Shown here piece by piece: positions 8,578 to 16,265 of a DNA stretch of 64,000 nt. Location of the stretch: NCBI GenBank assembly GCA_009780245.1, contig WRAJ01000005.1, forward strand, positions 34,197 to 98,196, written 5' to 3'. A program made the translations under genes and the position numbers. The DNA comes from Turicibacter sp. (lineage in GTDB: Bacteria > Bacillota_I > Bacilli_A > MOL361 > Turicibacteraceae). The number at the start of each line of letters is the position of its first letter. Position 1 is the first letter of the stretch. A model generated the notes under the pieces. That model made no database searches. It worked only from the letters and a program-made list of their open reading frames with translations, and was not told the origin of the DNA.

Positions 8578-9125
8578 ATTCTATCCAACTCTGCATAGAT
8601 GTTGTCGAAGTCGTGGTGGAGGGCGTTACCTAGTTCGCGTGAATTTTTGTTGAGTCGATAATTATTTAAGATGATCTCTTGTTCAACCAAGGTTTGGATG
8701 GTATCCGTGACGTTTGAAAGAAAAGCGAAAATGATTTTGGCTTCGGTTTGATTGAGTTCTTCGGTAATAATAAGGGCGACGAGGGTAATGAAAACGAGGT
8801 ATTGTTTCGGTGTTAAGTTTCCAAGAAAATAGATGAATTTTGAGTTTGTGAATTCGTAGCAATACGTTTCAGTCGGCTGGCCTTTTTCGTAGGTATAGTC
8901 CGAGCGTGACGTCTTACCGTGTGTCGACGTGCTGCCAGACGTAGTACTATCATGGCTACCTACGCCGCTTTGATCGTCCATTAAGAAGGGAAAAACAATC
9001 GAACTCGCATTTCGTTCGCTTTTTTGCCTAGTTTTATACGGTGAATGCTGATTTTTCTCTTGCTTTCTTTGTTTTTTTTTGGTAGAATTATAGTAAATAG
9101 AACATTTAGACCTTTTGTTTTTCAT
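8553..9125 (-). CDS. Hypothetical protein, 190 residues
   Basis: Start at ATG 9125, preceded by AGGAGCTGATTCCC. The N-terminal third is very basic (KKKQRKQEKNQ) and followed by a Ser/Thr/Gly-rich stretch (GSHDSTTSGSTSTHGKTSR) that looks disordered. The C-terminal half is helical: LGNLTPKQYLVFITLVALII, then EELNQTEAKIIFAFLSNVTD, and ends in a charged helix. I do not recognise a family; hydrophobicity of the first helix allows membrane association or a buried helix. Divergent from the histidine kinase at 9204 with about 78 bp between them. Real gene status rests on the ribosome site and coding-like composition. Confidence 0.6.
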   Translation of the reverse strand: MKNKRSKCSIYYNSTKKKQRKQEKNQHSPYKTRQKSERNASSIVFPFLMDDQSGVGSHDSTTSGSTSTHGKTSRSDYTYEKGQPTETYCYEFTNSKFIYFLGNLTPKQYLVFITLVALIITEELNQTEAKIIFAFLSNVTDTIQTLVEQEIILNNYRLNKNSRELGNALHHDFDNIYAELDRIKKQLPTS

Positions 9126-9203
9126 GGGAATCAGCTCCTGGGGAGGTGTTGTGTCCTATTATTATATGTGAAAACTTTTGAAATGGTATGAGGGGGTTTT
9201 TTA

Positions 9204-9953
9204 ATGCAAATAAATGTAAATGCAGACAAATGGCAACACATGCAGCAAATGATGGTGATCGGTGAATTGACAATTGGCATTGTTCACGACCTCAAAAATC
9301 AGCTAGCATGTATCGGAACGAATATGAGCTTGATTGAATCACTAAACGGACAACTACCCATTGATAAATATTTGACGAGCATTAATCGTCAACTTGGTTA
9401 TGCCAACGAGATGACGGAGCTCATGTTAAAAATGGGAACGAGTCACTCCAAATACACGGCGTTTGATTTAGCCGTGCTCATGGAAGACGTGACCGCCTTT
9501 TTTGAGCGTGTTTCCGGAAAAGGTATTGCCATTAAAACGTATGTGGATGAATCTGCTCATTTTATTTCAGGTTGCCAATCTTTGATTAGCAATAGCATTT
9601 TAAACCTCTGCGCCAATGCGCGTGATGCTATTGGTGACCAAGGAACGATTGAAGTAACACTGGTTCGCGATCACGTTGAAGAAGTAGCCGGAGACGTTTT
9701 AAACCAAAACGTCAGCGGTGAATGTTCGGTGTTAACGGTGCGTGATACAGGGTGTGGCATTGCCCCGGATAAACTAACAGAAATTTTCAAACCCTTTTTT
9801 ACAACCAAAGGTACCACATCTGAACGTTCAGGCATGGGGCTTGGCTTAGCCAATGTCGTCCATATTGCAAAAGAGCACGGCGTGAGCATGACCGTCGAAT
9901 CAGAACTGGGTGTAGGAACCACATTTAAACTTTATTTCAAGACAGCTGCCTAG
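9204..9953 (+). CDS. Soluble sensor histidine kinase, NtrB-like core
   Basis: 249 residues, ATG 9204 after GAGGGGG. There is no membrane or sensor domain: the protein opens almost directly with the H-box (GELTIGIVHDLKNQLA, phosphoacceptor His about 29) and continues with N-box NLCANARDAI, G1-box DTGCGIAP, F-box FKPFFTTK and G2-box GMGLGLANV. This is a complete HisKA-HATPase core like those of cytoplasmic kinases that get input from a partner protein. No response regulator is adjacent, so its partner is unlinked. A hairpin immediately downstream overlaps the start of the next gene. Confidence 0.85.
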   Translation: MQINVNADKWQHMQQMMVIGELTIGIVHDLKNQLACIGTNMSLIESLNGQLPIDKYLTSINRQLGYANEMTELMLKMGTSHSKYTAFDLAVLMEDVTAFFERVSGKGIAIKTYVDESAHFISGCQSLISNSILNLCANARDAIGDQGTIEVTLVRDHVEEVAGDVLNQNVSGECSVLTVRDTGCGIAPDKLTEIFKPFFTTKGTTSERSGMGLGLANVVHIAKEHGVSMTVESELGVGTTFKLYFKTAA

Positions 9954-9955
9954 AC

Positions 9956-10012
9956 AATAAAATGTCCCTCTGCATAATCTAGTACTAGGTGATCAGATAT
10001 GGGCATTTTATT
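9956..10012 (+). promoter_or_regulatory. Hairpin spanning the ytaF-like ribosome site and start codon
   Basis: AATAAAATGTCCC (9956-9968) pairs with GGGCATTTTATT (10001-10012), leaving one bulged T. The loop contains AGGTGATCAGAT, the ribosome site of the next gene, and the last base of its ATG is in the stem. Because T-rich sequence (TTTTTGTTTTT) follows, the same hairpin could end transcription from the kinase gene. This means it may act as a terminator, a translation-blocking structure, or both. Confidence 0.6.
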
Positions 10013-10637
10013 TTTGTTTTTACAGACTTTTTTATTAGTTTTTGCGCTAGGGGTAGATGCTCTAGTGTGTAGTTTTTCATACGGAGTGAATAAGATTCGC
10101 ATCCCGCTGAAGTCATCCTTGGTTATCAATGTCATTACGTTGTTTTTATTGATCTTGGGAATCATGGGTGCGCACATTTTAGAGGGGTTTTTACCCCCTG
10201 TTTTTGTGGAGGCTTTGTCATTTATTATTTTATTTATTTTAGGGTTGTCAAAAATCTTTGAAGGTGCGATTAAAAGGATGATTAAGCGTTATGAGGGGCG
10301 GCGTGATTTTCGTTTTTCGATGTTTAATTTGGGGTTTGTTTTGCAGGTGTATGCGCAGTATGAGCTGGCAGATTCGGATGATTCGAAGGATTTGAGTACG
10401 AAAGAGGCAATTCCGCTTGCTTTTGCGTTGGGATTTGATGGTTTGTCGGTTGGTTTATCGATCGGGTTAATGACGTTGAATATCGGGTTGTTACTAGTTA
10501 TGTCGTTTGTGGTCGGGGTGGCGTGTGTCGCGGTTGGTAGTTATTTAGGTCGTACACTTTCAAGGCGTGTCTCTTTGGATTTTAGTATTTTGAGTGGCCT
10601 GATTTTGATTTTAATAGCGATGTTGAATGTGATTTAG
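9999..10637 (+). CDS. ytaF: YtaF/MntP-type membrane protein
   Basis: 212 residues with six predicted membrane helices in two related halves: LVFALGVDALVCSFSYG near the N-terminus and FALGFDGLSVGLSIGL in the second half. This doubled (A-L-G-x-D) pattern is typical of YtaF (sporulation membrane protein) and the MntP/DUF204 manganese exporter group. The Asp in each half fits a cation path. A soluble basic linker (KRMIKRYEGRRDF) joins the halves. The ATG at 9999 follows AGGTGATC and is partly enclosed in a hairpin. Manganese transport is inferred from the family, not shown; YtaF itself is mostly known from spore formers. Confidence 0.75.
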   Translation: MGILFLFLQTFLLVFALGVDALVCSFSYGVNKIRIPLKSSLVINVITLFLLILGIMGAHILEGFLPPVFVEALSFIILFILGLSKIFEGAIKRMIKRYEGRRDFRFSMFNLGFVLQVYAQYELADSDDSKDLSTKEAIPLAFALGFDGLSVGLSIGLMTLNIGLLLVMSFVVGVACVAVGSYLGRTLSRRVSLDFSILSGLILILIAMLNVI

Positions 10638-10712
10638 ACTCGCTGATAACGTTTTAATTGTTTGATATTCAAAATGTTTTACGTTTTCAAACCTTTCGAA
10701 TGTGCAAAATGT

Positions 10713-10767
10713 TTGACTTTCAAAATATTTCGTGTATAATAAACTCATCCTCTGAATAGGATGAGTT
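10713..10767 (+). promoter_or_regulatory. Promoter and 5' hairpin before the YgjV-like gene
   Basis: TTGACT (10713) and TATAAT (10735-10740) are 16 bp apart. A perfect 10-bp hairpin, AACTCATCCT/AGGATGAGTT (10742-10767), lies at the expected transcript 5' end and has no T run, so a 5' stabiliser or operator is more likely than a terminator. CAAAATGTTT occurs at 10670 and 10705, with CAAAATATTT at 10721. Confidence 0.65.
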
Positions 10768-10792
10768 AGGATTGAATTTGAAAGTGGATGTG

Positions 10793-11671
10793 ATGGATAT
10801 GAATATTAGTATTTGGTTTATTGCTGCGCAAGTATTTGGTATTTTTGCGATGGGGTTTGAGTTTGCGTGTTATCAGATTAGTCAGAAGCACGAGAAGACA
10901 AAGTATTTTTTAATGACAGGGATCGGTAGCTTGTTTTGGACGTTGATGTTTGTTTCAATGGGAATGGCGACTTCAATGAGTACGCAGCTATCGTTAGTTT
11001 TAGCGGGTACCTATAGTACCGTTCGTAACCTTGTGTTCTTTGGTATTTTTAAAAAAGGCACACCGGAAAGCCAAAAAGCAGGTCGTATTTTCTTGTTAGT
11101 GATGATGGTGATCGGAATTGTTGCTGGTACCATTACGGTCCTGCAAGCGCCTGAGCAAGTACGTTGGTTACACATTTTAGGATTGATCACAGCTTTATTA
11201 TTTGTTGTTGGGCAGTACTTACCAGGTGATCATTATGTGCGTATTTCGGTTGTGTTTTATGCCGCAGTGGTTTTATTGACGCAAACACCTATCAACATTT
11301 TATCTGGCACGGGCATTGAGCGTTGGAACGTGATGGGAATCTTGATTGAATCTTCTAAAATCATTTCGGTGGCTGTGTTCTATGTGTTGCAGATGTTAAA
11401 AGCAAAACGTGCGCGAGATTTGCAGCTCATTAAGTATGTGATTGCGGATGAGATGTCTAAGATCGAAGATTTAGCAGATAAAGTACCGGTTGCGAACATT
11501 CCAGCTGTGGGTAAGGTTGAAAAAATGATGGCGAAAATGGTTCGTTATGAACTAAAAGCAGTGACGTCAGCGCGTATTAAAGACGTGGATTCAACGGAAG
11601 ATGAATTGCAAGCATTAATTGATGACTTGAAGCTCGTTCAGCGAATGAAGAACGTGAGAGCTGGGGCTTAA
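10793..11671 (+). CDS. YgjV-family inner membrane protein
   Basis: Start placed at ATG 10793 (MDMNISIWFIAAQVFG); a TTG at 10772 and a second ATG at 10799 are alternatives, and no ribosome site is decisive. About seven membrane segments fill residues 5-215 (AAQVFGIFAMGFEFACYQIS, GIGSLFWTLMFVSMG, LLVMMVIGIVAGTITVL and others), matching the YgjV (Imp-YgjV) family of unknown function. The C-terminal ~85 residues are cytoplasmic and helical (IADEMSKIEDLADKVP...), an extension beyond the usual short YgjV length. Ends before a 15-bp perfect terminator. Confidence 0.7.
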   Translation: MDMNISIWFIAAQVFGIFAMGFEFACYQISQKHEKTKYFLMTGIGSLFWTLMFVSMGMATSMSTQLSLVLAGTYSTVRNLVFFGIFKKGTPESQKAGRIFLLVMMVIGIVAGTITVLQAPEQVRWLHILGLITALLFVVGQYLPGDHYVRISVVFYAAVVLLTQTPINILSGTGIERWNVMGILIESSKIISVAVFYVLQMLKAKRARDLQLIKYVIADEMSKIEDLADKVPVANIPAVGKVEKMMAKMVRYELKAVTSARIKDVDSTEDELQALIDDLKLVQRMKNVRAGA

Positions 11672-11712
11672 AGCGAAATGAAACAAAATAAAAAAAAATG
11701 GACGAGCGAAGT

Positions 11713-11747
11713 GAACAACTCCCTGTCAAGTAGACAGGGAGTTGTTC
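11713..11747. terminator. Bidirectional terminator between convergent genes
   Basis: GAACAACTCCCTGTC and GACAGGGAGTTGTTC form a perfect 15-bp stem with a five-base loop. It lies between the YgjV-like gene and tadA, which face each other, 5 bp from the tadA stop. Confidence 0.85.
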
Positions 11748-11752
11748 AAAGT

Positions 11753-12220
11753 TTAAGCTTTGTCCATTTTATTTTTGCGCAGATTTTTAAAAAATCGGCT
11801 CAGTATTTCTTTGCATTCTGCTTCCATGATGCCACCAATCACTTCGCATTGGTGGTTAAATCGCTCTTCTTGTAACAGGTTGAAGATGGTACCGCTGCAT
11901 CCGGCCTTTTCATCTTTTGTGCCATACACAACCGTCTTAATCCGAGCCTGCACAATCGTCCCTGCACACATCATGCACGGCTCAACGGTCGTATAAAGCG
12001 TGGCACCGTCTAAGCGCCAGTAACCTGTTTTTTCATTGGCTTTGTTAATCGCGAGCATCTCGGCGTGGGAAGCAGTAAGTTGCAAGCCTTCTCTTAAATT
12101 ATGGGCTTGTGCAATCACTTCACCGTTTTGAACGATGACGGCCCCGATTGGCACCTCGTTTTTTTCATAGGCGATCTTGGCCTCGTTTAGTGCAAGTTCC
12201 ATGAAAACGTTGTGATTCAT
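11753..12220 (-). CDS. tadA: tRNA-specific adenosine deaminase TadA
   Basis: 155 residues, normal length. Converts A34 to inosine in tRNA-Arg(ACG), an essential decoding step in most bacteria. The zinc/catalytic set is complete: SHAEM (His52, Glu54), and PCMMC (Cys82, Cys85); N-terminal EVPIGAVIV is also typical. Start ATG at 12220 follows AAAAGGAAGTATTTTT. It is a single gene ending at the shared terminator at 11713-11747. No anomalies seen. Confidence 0.95.
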   Translation of the reverse strand: MNHNVFMELALNEAKIAYEKNEVPIGAVIVQNGEVIAQAHNLREGLQLTASHAEMLAINKANEKTGYWRLDGATLYTTVEPCMMCAGTIVQARIKTVVYGTKDEKAGCSGTIFNLLQEERFNHQCEVIGGIMEAECKEILSRFFKNLRKNKMDKA

Positions 12221-12368
12221 AAAAATACTTCCTTTTAGCTTTTTCTTATTACCATTTTATGTTATGATAATAGTAGTAAGTTTTGTAATTTTGTGGTATT
12301 ATAGTAGTAGTAGGAATTGTTGCTTATTTGCTGCTTAAATTATATTTAGAATTTAGAGGTGTTTTTTT

Positions 12369-12578
12369 GTGACTAAGACATTTGTATTAAGCGTTGAAAA
12401 TTTGAATTCATCTGAGGATGCGACGAAGATAGAGGATTATTTTCTGAGTCGCCCAGGGGTTGAAAAAGTGACAGTTGAAATGGATTTGAAAATTGTATCG
12501 CTTAGTTATAATGAATCGGTAGGGTCGCCTAAAAAATTGCTTGAAGCATTTGGCACTTTAGGTTATCCCGTTCGATAG
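12369..12578 (+). CDS. Small HMA-fold-like protein lacking CxxC
   Basis: 69 residues from a GTG start preceded by GAGGTGTTTTTTT. The pattern of FVLSVENLNS...KIEDYFLSRPGVEKVTVEMDLKIVSLSY...LLEAFGTLGYPV follows the beta-alpha-beta-beta-alpha-beta layout of heavy-metal-associated (HMA) domains such as CopZ: P-G-V-x-x-V-x-V-x and L-G-Y-P-V are diagnostic. The metal-binding CxxC of loop 1 is absent (NLNSSEDA), so copper binding by the usual site is not expected. No transporter is adjacent. A degenerate HMA fold adapted for protein contact is the likeliest reading. Confidence 0.65.
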   Translation: MTKTFVLSVENLNSSEDATKIEDYFLSRPGVEKVTVEMDLKIVSLSYNESVGSPKKLLEAFGTLGYPVR

Positions 12579-12581
12579 AAC

Positions 12582-13025
12582 TCATTGCGTAACATTTTCA
12601 CGCTTTCGCAAATATCCGTTGATTGTTTTCTTAATAAAAGAATAATTGCACTTGGGACAGGTTACTTTGATGTGATCTGTCTTTTTTGGTATGCGAAGTA
12701 GTTGTGTGCAAGAACGACATTTAAAGTAAAGGTGATGTTCTTTTGGCATGAAGCGTCTAGCAAAGTTTTGAAAGCCTGAGCTTATCGGGTAATAATGTTT
12801 AATAAAACGTTGGTTCTCTTTGAACCGCTGGAGTCGATTTTTTGAGTAAGAGCGCCAGTAGGCAAGAATTAATAGCACCCATGCGAGGAAAATCCAGCGA
12901 ATAAAACCAAAAAGGGTGGTGATGATTGAAAAGGCTAGTGCGATAGAAATAAGGAAAAGAGATAGATCATCAAAGGCTAGATTGCCACTTTTGATTTTTT
13001 GGAAAAAATGTTTAACGGCGTTCAC
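12582..13025 (-). CDS. Two-helix membrane protein with C-terminal zinc ribbon
   Basis: 147 residues from a GTG at 13025 with GGAGCGTGA upstream. Residues 20-60 form two hydrophobic helices (LFLISIALAFSIITTLFGFI, FLAWVLLILAYW), followed by a basic linker and a zinc ribbon in which CRSC and CPKC (residues ~104-126) supply four cysteines. Proteins of this design are common and uncharacterised in Bacillota. The gene converges on the HMA-like gene with only 3 bp between stops, so they may form antisense 3' ends. Confidence 0.65.
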   Translation of the reverse strand: MNAVKHFFQKIKSGNLAFDDLSLFLISIALAFSIITTLFGFIRWIFLAWVLLILAYWRSYSKNRLQRFKENQRFIKHYYPISSGFQNFARRFMPKEHHLYFKCRSCTQLLRIPKKTDHIKVTCPKCNYSFIKKTINGYLRKRENVTQ

Positions 13026-13114
13026 AGTTAAATCACGCTCCTATAAATGTGTATTAGTATTAATGTATGCAACGCTATCATTTAAATATTCGCTTCCATT
13101 GTGGTTCTCACAAC

Positions 13115-13822
13115 TTATAGATTTTTGACAACTGGAACGAAAAACTTTGATTGTTGATAATGAAAAACCGTGTTGGAATAGTTAAAAGGTGTGCGATCGC
13201 TTAAGTAAAATGTGTTGATCAAACACGGTCGCGGGTCTCCTGTTTTCAACTCTAGCAACTTAGCCTCTTCTTTGTTTAATTTATCAACAACTAAAAAGGC
13301 ATCAGAAAAACCAAATTTCAAATTGAGATTTTGTTGCAGGTGCGCAAAGATAGAGGCCGAAGCAATCCCAGCATCTAAATATGGAATAACAGAAACGAGA
13401 TAGTGCGACTCTTCAATGCAAAGTGGTTGCTTATCAACAAAAATCAACCTTTTCACATAATGAACTTTATCCGCAGTGGTGATGTTCAAATTTTTAGCAA
13501 CCTCGTCTGTGGCTTCTCTAATTTCAATAGCTAATAGCTTGTTTGACAATTCATAATCAGAAAATTCATAGGCGAAACCACGATTAAAACTGAGGTCGAT
13601 ATAGCCTCTTTCTTTAGGCGTTCGGACGAAGATGCCGCTACCGTGTTGCTGATAAAGAATGCCTTTGTTTTCAAGCAAAGACAAAGACCTGCGAATCGTA
13701 CTTTTACCCGCATCAAAATAAGCAACAAACTCTTCTAAGCGAGGCAGTTTATCACCTTGTTTTAAACTATTCTGTTCAATGTATTCTTCGATGTGTTTAG
13801 CGATTTTTTGATATTTCAGCAT
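13115..13822 (-). CDS. GntR-family regulator, HutC/UTRA type (paralog 1)
   Basis: 235 residues. N-terminal winged helix (QKIAKHIEEYIEQNSLKQGD, AGKSTIRRSLSLLENKGILY) and C-terminal UTRA ligand domain (HYVKRLIFVDKQPLCIEESHY, TFYLSDRTPFNYSNTVFHY). UTRA domains usually bind sugar phosphates or related effectors. It is the downstream partner of a clear tandem duplicate at 13846, the two genes being 23 bp apart in one transcript. Start at ATG 13822 with CGAGG upstream. No transport or enzyme genes of the same strand accompany the pair, so the regulon is not evident. Confidence 0.85.
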   Translation of the reverse strand: MLKYQKIAKHIEEYIEQNSLKQGDKLPRLEEFVAYFDAGKSTIRRSLSLLENKGILYQQHGSGIFVRTPKERGYIDLSFNRGFAYEFSDYELSNKLLAIEIREATDEVAKNLNITTADKVHYVKRLIFVDKQPLCIEESHYLVSVIPYLDAGIASASIFAHLQQNLNLKFGFSDAFLVVDKLNKEEAKLLELKTGDPRPCLINTFYLSDRTPFNYSNTVFHYQQSKFFVPVVKNL

Positions 13823-13845
13823 GGGAAAACCTCGGTATTTTAGTA

Positions 13846-14556
13846 TTAATCGGTGCTTGTGGCTTGAATGAAAAATTGTGATTCTTCATAATTGTAAGTC
13901 GTTTTCGAATAGTTAAAGGCTTGCCCTGTTGCTAAGAAGAAGATGTTTTCAAGGCGTAAAGCAGGCTCGCCAACTTCAAGTTTAAGTAATTTTGACTCCG
14001 CTTCGTTGATCTTTCCAATGTTAAAATAGGTGTCAGAGAAACCTAGGCTTAATTTTAAGCCATTACGTAGGTAGTAAAAGATCGAGTCTTTGACAATCTC
14101 TTTGTTCATGTAAGGAACAACCGATTTATCATAATGTGATTCTTCGATGCAAAGTGGCTTTCCATAGATGAAGCGCAACCGCTTAATGTAATAGATAGCA
14201 TCTCCTGTTTCGATGTTTAGATTTGCTGCGACCTCAGCCGAAGCAGCTCTTACTTCAACCGCTAGCACTTCCGTGGTCATTTCAAATTCACCTAAATCTT
14301 TTTTGAATCCGCGGCTAAACCCTAAATCAATGTAACCAGGACGTTTTAGCGAGCGCACAAAAATGCCGCTTCCACGCAGCTGATAAACAGCGCCTTTGGA
14401 TTCAAGTAGCTCAAGTGCTTTTCGAATGGTACTTTTACTTACTTTGTATTCTGTTACAAGCTGTTCTAAGCTCGGTAATTTGTCGCCTTGTTTCAATGCA
14501 TTGTCACGAATGTGATTTTCAATGCTTTCGGCGATTTCTTGGTATTTTAACAACAT
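13846..14556 (-). CDS. GntR-family regulator, HutC/UTRA type (paralog 2)
   Basis: 236 residues, collinear with the next gene throughout: LKYQEIAESIENHIRDNALKQ against LKYQKIAKHIEEYIEQNSLKQ, and the same UTRA signature (YYIKRLRFIYGKPLCIEESHY). Start ATG 14556 follows GAGGGATTTCT. The recognition helix differs (VSKSTIRKALELLE here, AGKSTIRRSLSLLE in the paralog), so the two may bind related but distinct operators or act as heterodimers. It is divergent from the acidic lipoprotein gene at 14779, making that gene a candidate target. Confidence 0.85.
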   Translation of the reverse strand: MLLKYQEIAESIENHIRDNALKQGDKLPSLEQLVTEYKVSKSTIRKALELLESKGAVYQLRGSGIFVRSLKRPGYIDLGFSRGFKKDLGEFEMTTEVLAVEVRAASAEVAANLNIETGDAIYYIKRLRFIYGKPLCIEESHYDKSVVPYMNKEIVKDSIFYYLRNGLKLSLGFSDTYFNIGKINEAESKLLKLEVGEPALRLENIFFLATGQAFNYSKTTYNYEESQFFIQATSTD

Positions 14557-14668
14557 AGAAATCCCTCATTGTGCCTAATTATTATTTTTACTACGTGCTA
14601 TTATATCATAATTTGTGTCCATTTAATAGTGGTAGCAATTACATTTCGACAACATTTTAAGAGCGAAT

Positions 14669-14697
14669 TTGCAAACTTTCGTCTACTATGGTACAAT
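14669..14697 (+). promoter_or_regulatory. Promoter of the acidic lipoprotein gene
   Basis: TTGCAA (14669-14674) and TACAAT (14692-14697) with a 17-bp spacer, about 80 bp before the start codon, in the divergent gap facing the GntR pair. Confidence 0.65.
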
Positions 14698-14778
14698 ATC
14701 GTAGCTTTGTAATATAATAATAGGGTTAATAACACATAATAAGAGTTAACGACTCAACTCTAAAGGAGTTTTTTTGAT

Positions 14779-16101
14779 ATGAAAAAATTAATTATGATGA
14801 TGGCATCATTCGCGACGGTGGTAGCATTGACCGCTTGTGGTGGTGGGTTAGATGCCTTTGAATTGTTAGAGCTTTCTAACGAGGCGCAAGCAGATGCAGA
14901 TATTAGTTCAATCTTTATGGAGATTGAAATGGAGGTGTTTGCACAAGAAGACGGTGACGTGTTTGAAGATATTAACATGTTCATGCGCTTTGAGGTCGAA
15001 GACGAAGAACGTATGGGCATTGAAATCAGTATGGTGGATGCCTCTTTTAACGACGAATTCAACATGCAAATGTACTTAAGAGACGGCTATATTTATATGC
15101 GCGACTACGACAACGGTCACGTGTTTTATGACCGTGAAGACGTTGGGGGCATGAATTCGTTTGATATGATGGATGAGTTGATTGACGATGGCGATTTCTT
15201 TACAGTGAATGAAGATTGGGTCGCTGAATCATCAGCTGAGGAAACAGATAACGGTTATCGTTTAGAATTCGTTTATAACTTTGAGGGTGTGTCAGCGTAT
15301 TTGGAAGATGCTGATTTCCCGGGTCTTGATGAAGTGAGCCATTTATTTGATGACGAAGACGGTGACAGCGAATGGAGTCTGATCATGGTGATGTACATCG
15401 ATGCGGATTATTTATTAATCTCAGCTGAAATGGTCATGGAAATCAGCATTGCAGATGGCGATGAAATTGGTGAGCTGATGATGTCAGCAACGATGGAAGT
15501 TCGTGATGTTACCATTACATTCCCAGATTGGTTAGATGAGATTGGGACGTTTGACGGTCCACCAGTTGCGGAAGCTGATTTGATTGGGACGTGGGAATGG
15601 GACCTTGGCGGTTACGTTTATATCTTCAACGAAGATGGAACGGGGCAATCAGGATTTGTTGACGACCTTTGGGACTGGGAATGGGAGATTAACGATGATA
15701 ACATTCTGTACTTAGATTCTGGATTTTGGGTTGAGCGTCACGGCATCCTTTTAGATGGTGATACGCTAACGTTAGTTGATTTAGAAACGATGATTGAGTT
15801 TACTTACCTCCGCAACGATGACCTTGATTTAGACGCAAACGATGATGCAGATGACGACGATGACGACAACGATGTTTCTTCGAATGCTTCATCTGCTGAT
15901 GCAGATGATTGGCGAGCATTTTTAGCTGAATACGAAGACATCGTGATGCGACTAAATGCCAATCCATTAAACATGTCAATCTTTGAAGAATACATAGATT
16001 GGCTTGAAAGATCTGAAGACGTGATTAATGCGTTAGCGCTTGAAGACATGTTAGAATTTACGGAAGAAATGCTTCGTATCACAGAGTTGTTAGATTTCTA
16101 A
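14779..16101 (+). CDS. Highly acidic surface lipoprotein
   Basis: 440 residues; ATG 14779 after AAAGGAGTTTTTTTGAT. Signal peptide MKKLIMMMASFATVVALTAC with lipobox LTAC, so exported and lipid-anchored. Residues ~25-255 form a beta-rich domain with many Asp/Glu. Residues ~265-345 resemble a lipocalin-like or DUF-type beta module (IGTWEWDLGGYVYIFNEDG). An Asp-rich linker (DANDDADDDDDDND) leads to a short helical C-domain. The protein is strikingly acidic, which could indicate cation binding. No precise family recognised. A good terminator follows. Confidence 0.75.
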   Translation: MKKLIMMMASFATVVALTACGGGLDAFELLELSNEAQADADISSIFMEIEMEVFAQEDGDVFEDINMFMRFEVEDEERMGIEISMVDASFNDEFNMQMYLRDGYIYMRDYDNGHVFYDREDVGGMNSFDMMDELIDDGDFFTVNEDWVAESSAEETDNGYRLEFVYNFEGVSAYLEDADFPGLDEVSHLFDDEDGDSEWSLIMVMYIDADYLLISAEMVMEISIADGDEIGELMMSATMEVRDVTITFPDWLDEIGTFDGPPVAEADLIGTWEWDLGGYVYIFNEDGTGQSGFVDDLWDWEWEINDDNILYLDSGFWVERHGILLDGDTLTLVDLETMIEFTYLRNDDLDLDANDDADDDDDDNDVSSNASSADADDWRAFLAEYEDIVMRLNANPLNMSIFEEYIDWLERSEDVINALALEDMLEFTEEMLRITELLDF

Positions 16102-16123
16102 CATTAGATCGTGATTTTTGATG

Positions 16124-16160
16124 AAAGAATGACCTCAAAGTAGAGGTTGTTCTTTTTTTT
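16124..16160 (+). terminator. Terminator after the acidic lipoprotein gene
   Basis: AAAGAATGACCTC pairs with GAGGTTGTTCTTT and runs into eight T residues. Confidence 0.85.
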
Positions 16161-16182
16161 CGTCTAGCCCTGCGTTTACATG

Positions 16183-16211
16183 TTGAAAATTTTTTCAAAA
16201 TTCTGTATAAT
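16183..16211 (+). promoter_or_regulatory. typA promoter
   Basis: TTGAAA (16183-16188) and TATAAT (16206-16211), spacer 17 bp, 54 bp before the typA start. Confidence 0.75.
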
Positions 16212-16265
16212 TCAAAAGTTGCGAAACAGTTTAATAACAGACATAATAGGTAAAGAGGAATAAAT

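Noticed and set aside
9956..10012. yybP-ykoY manganese riboswitch before the ytaF-like gene
   Set aside because: The region is too short and lacks the known conserved loops; only a simple hairpin is supported.
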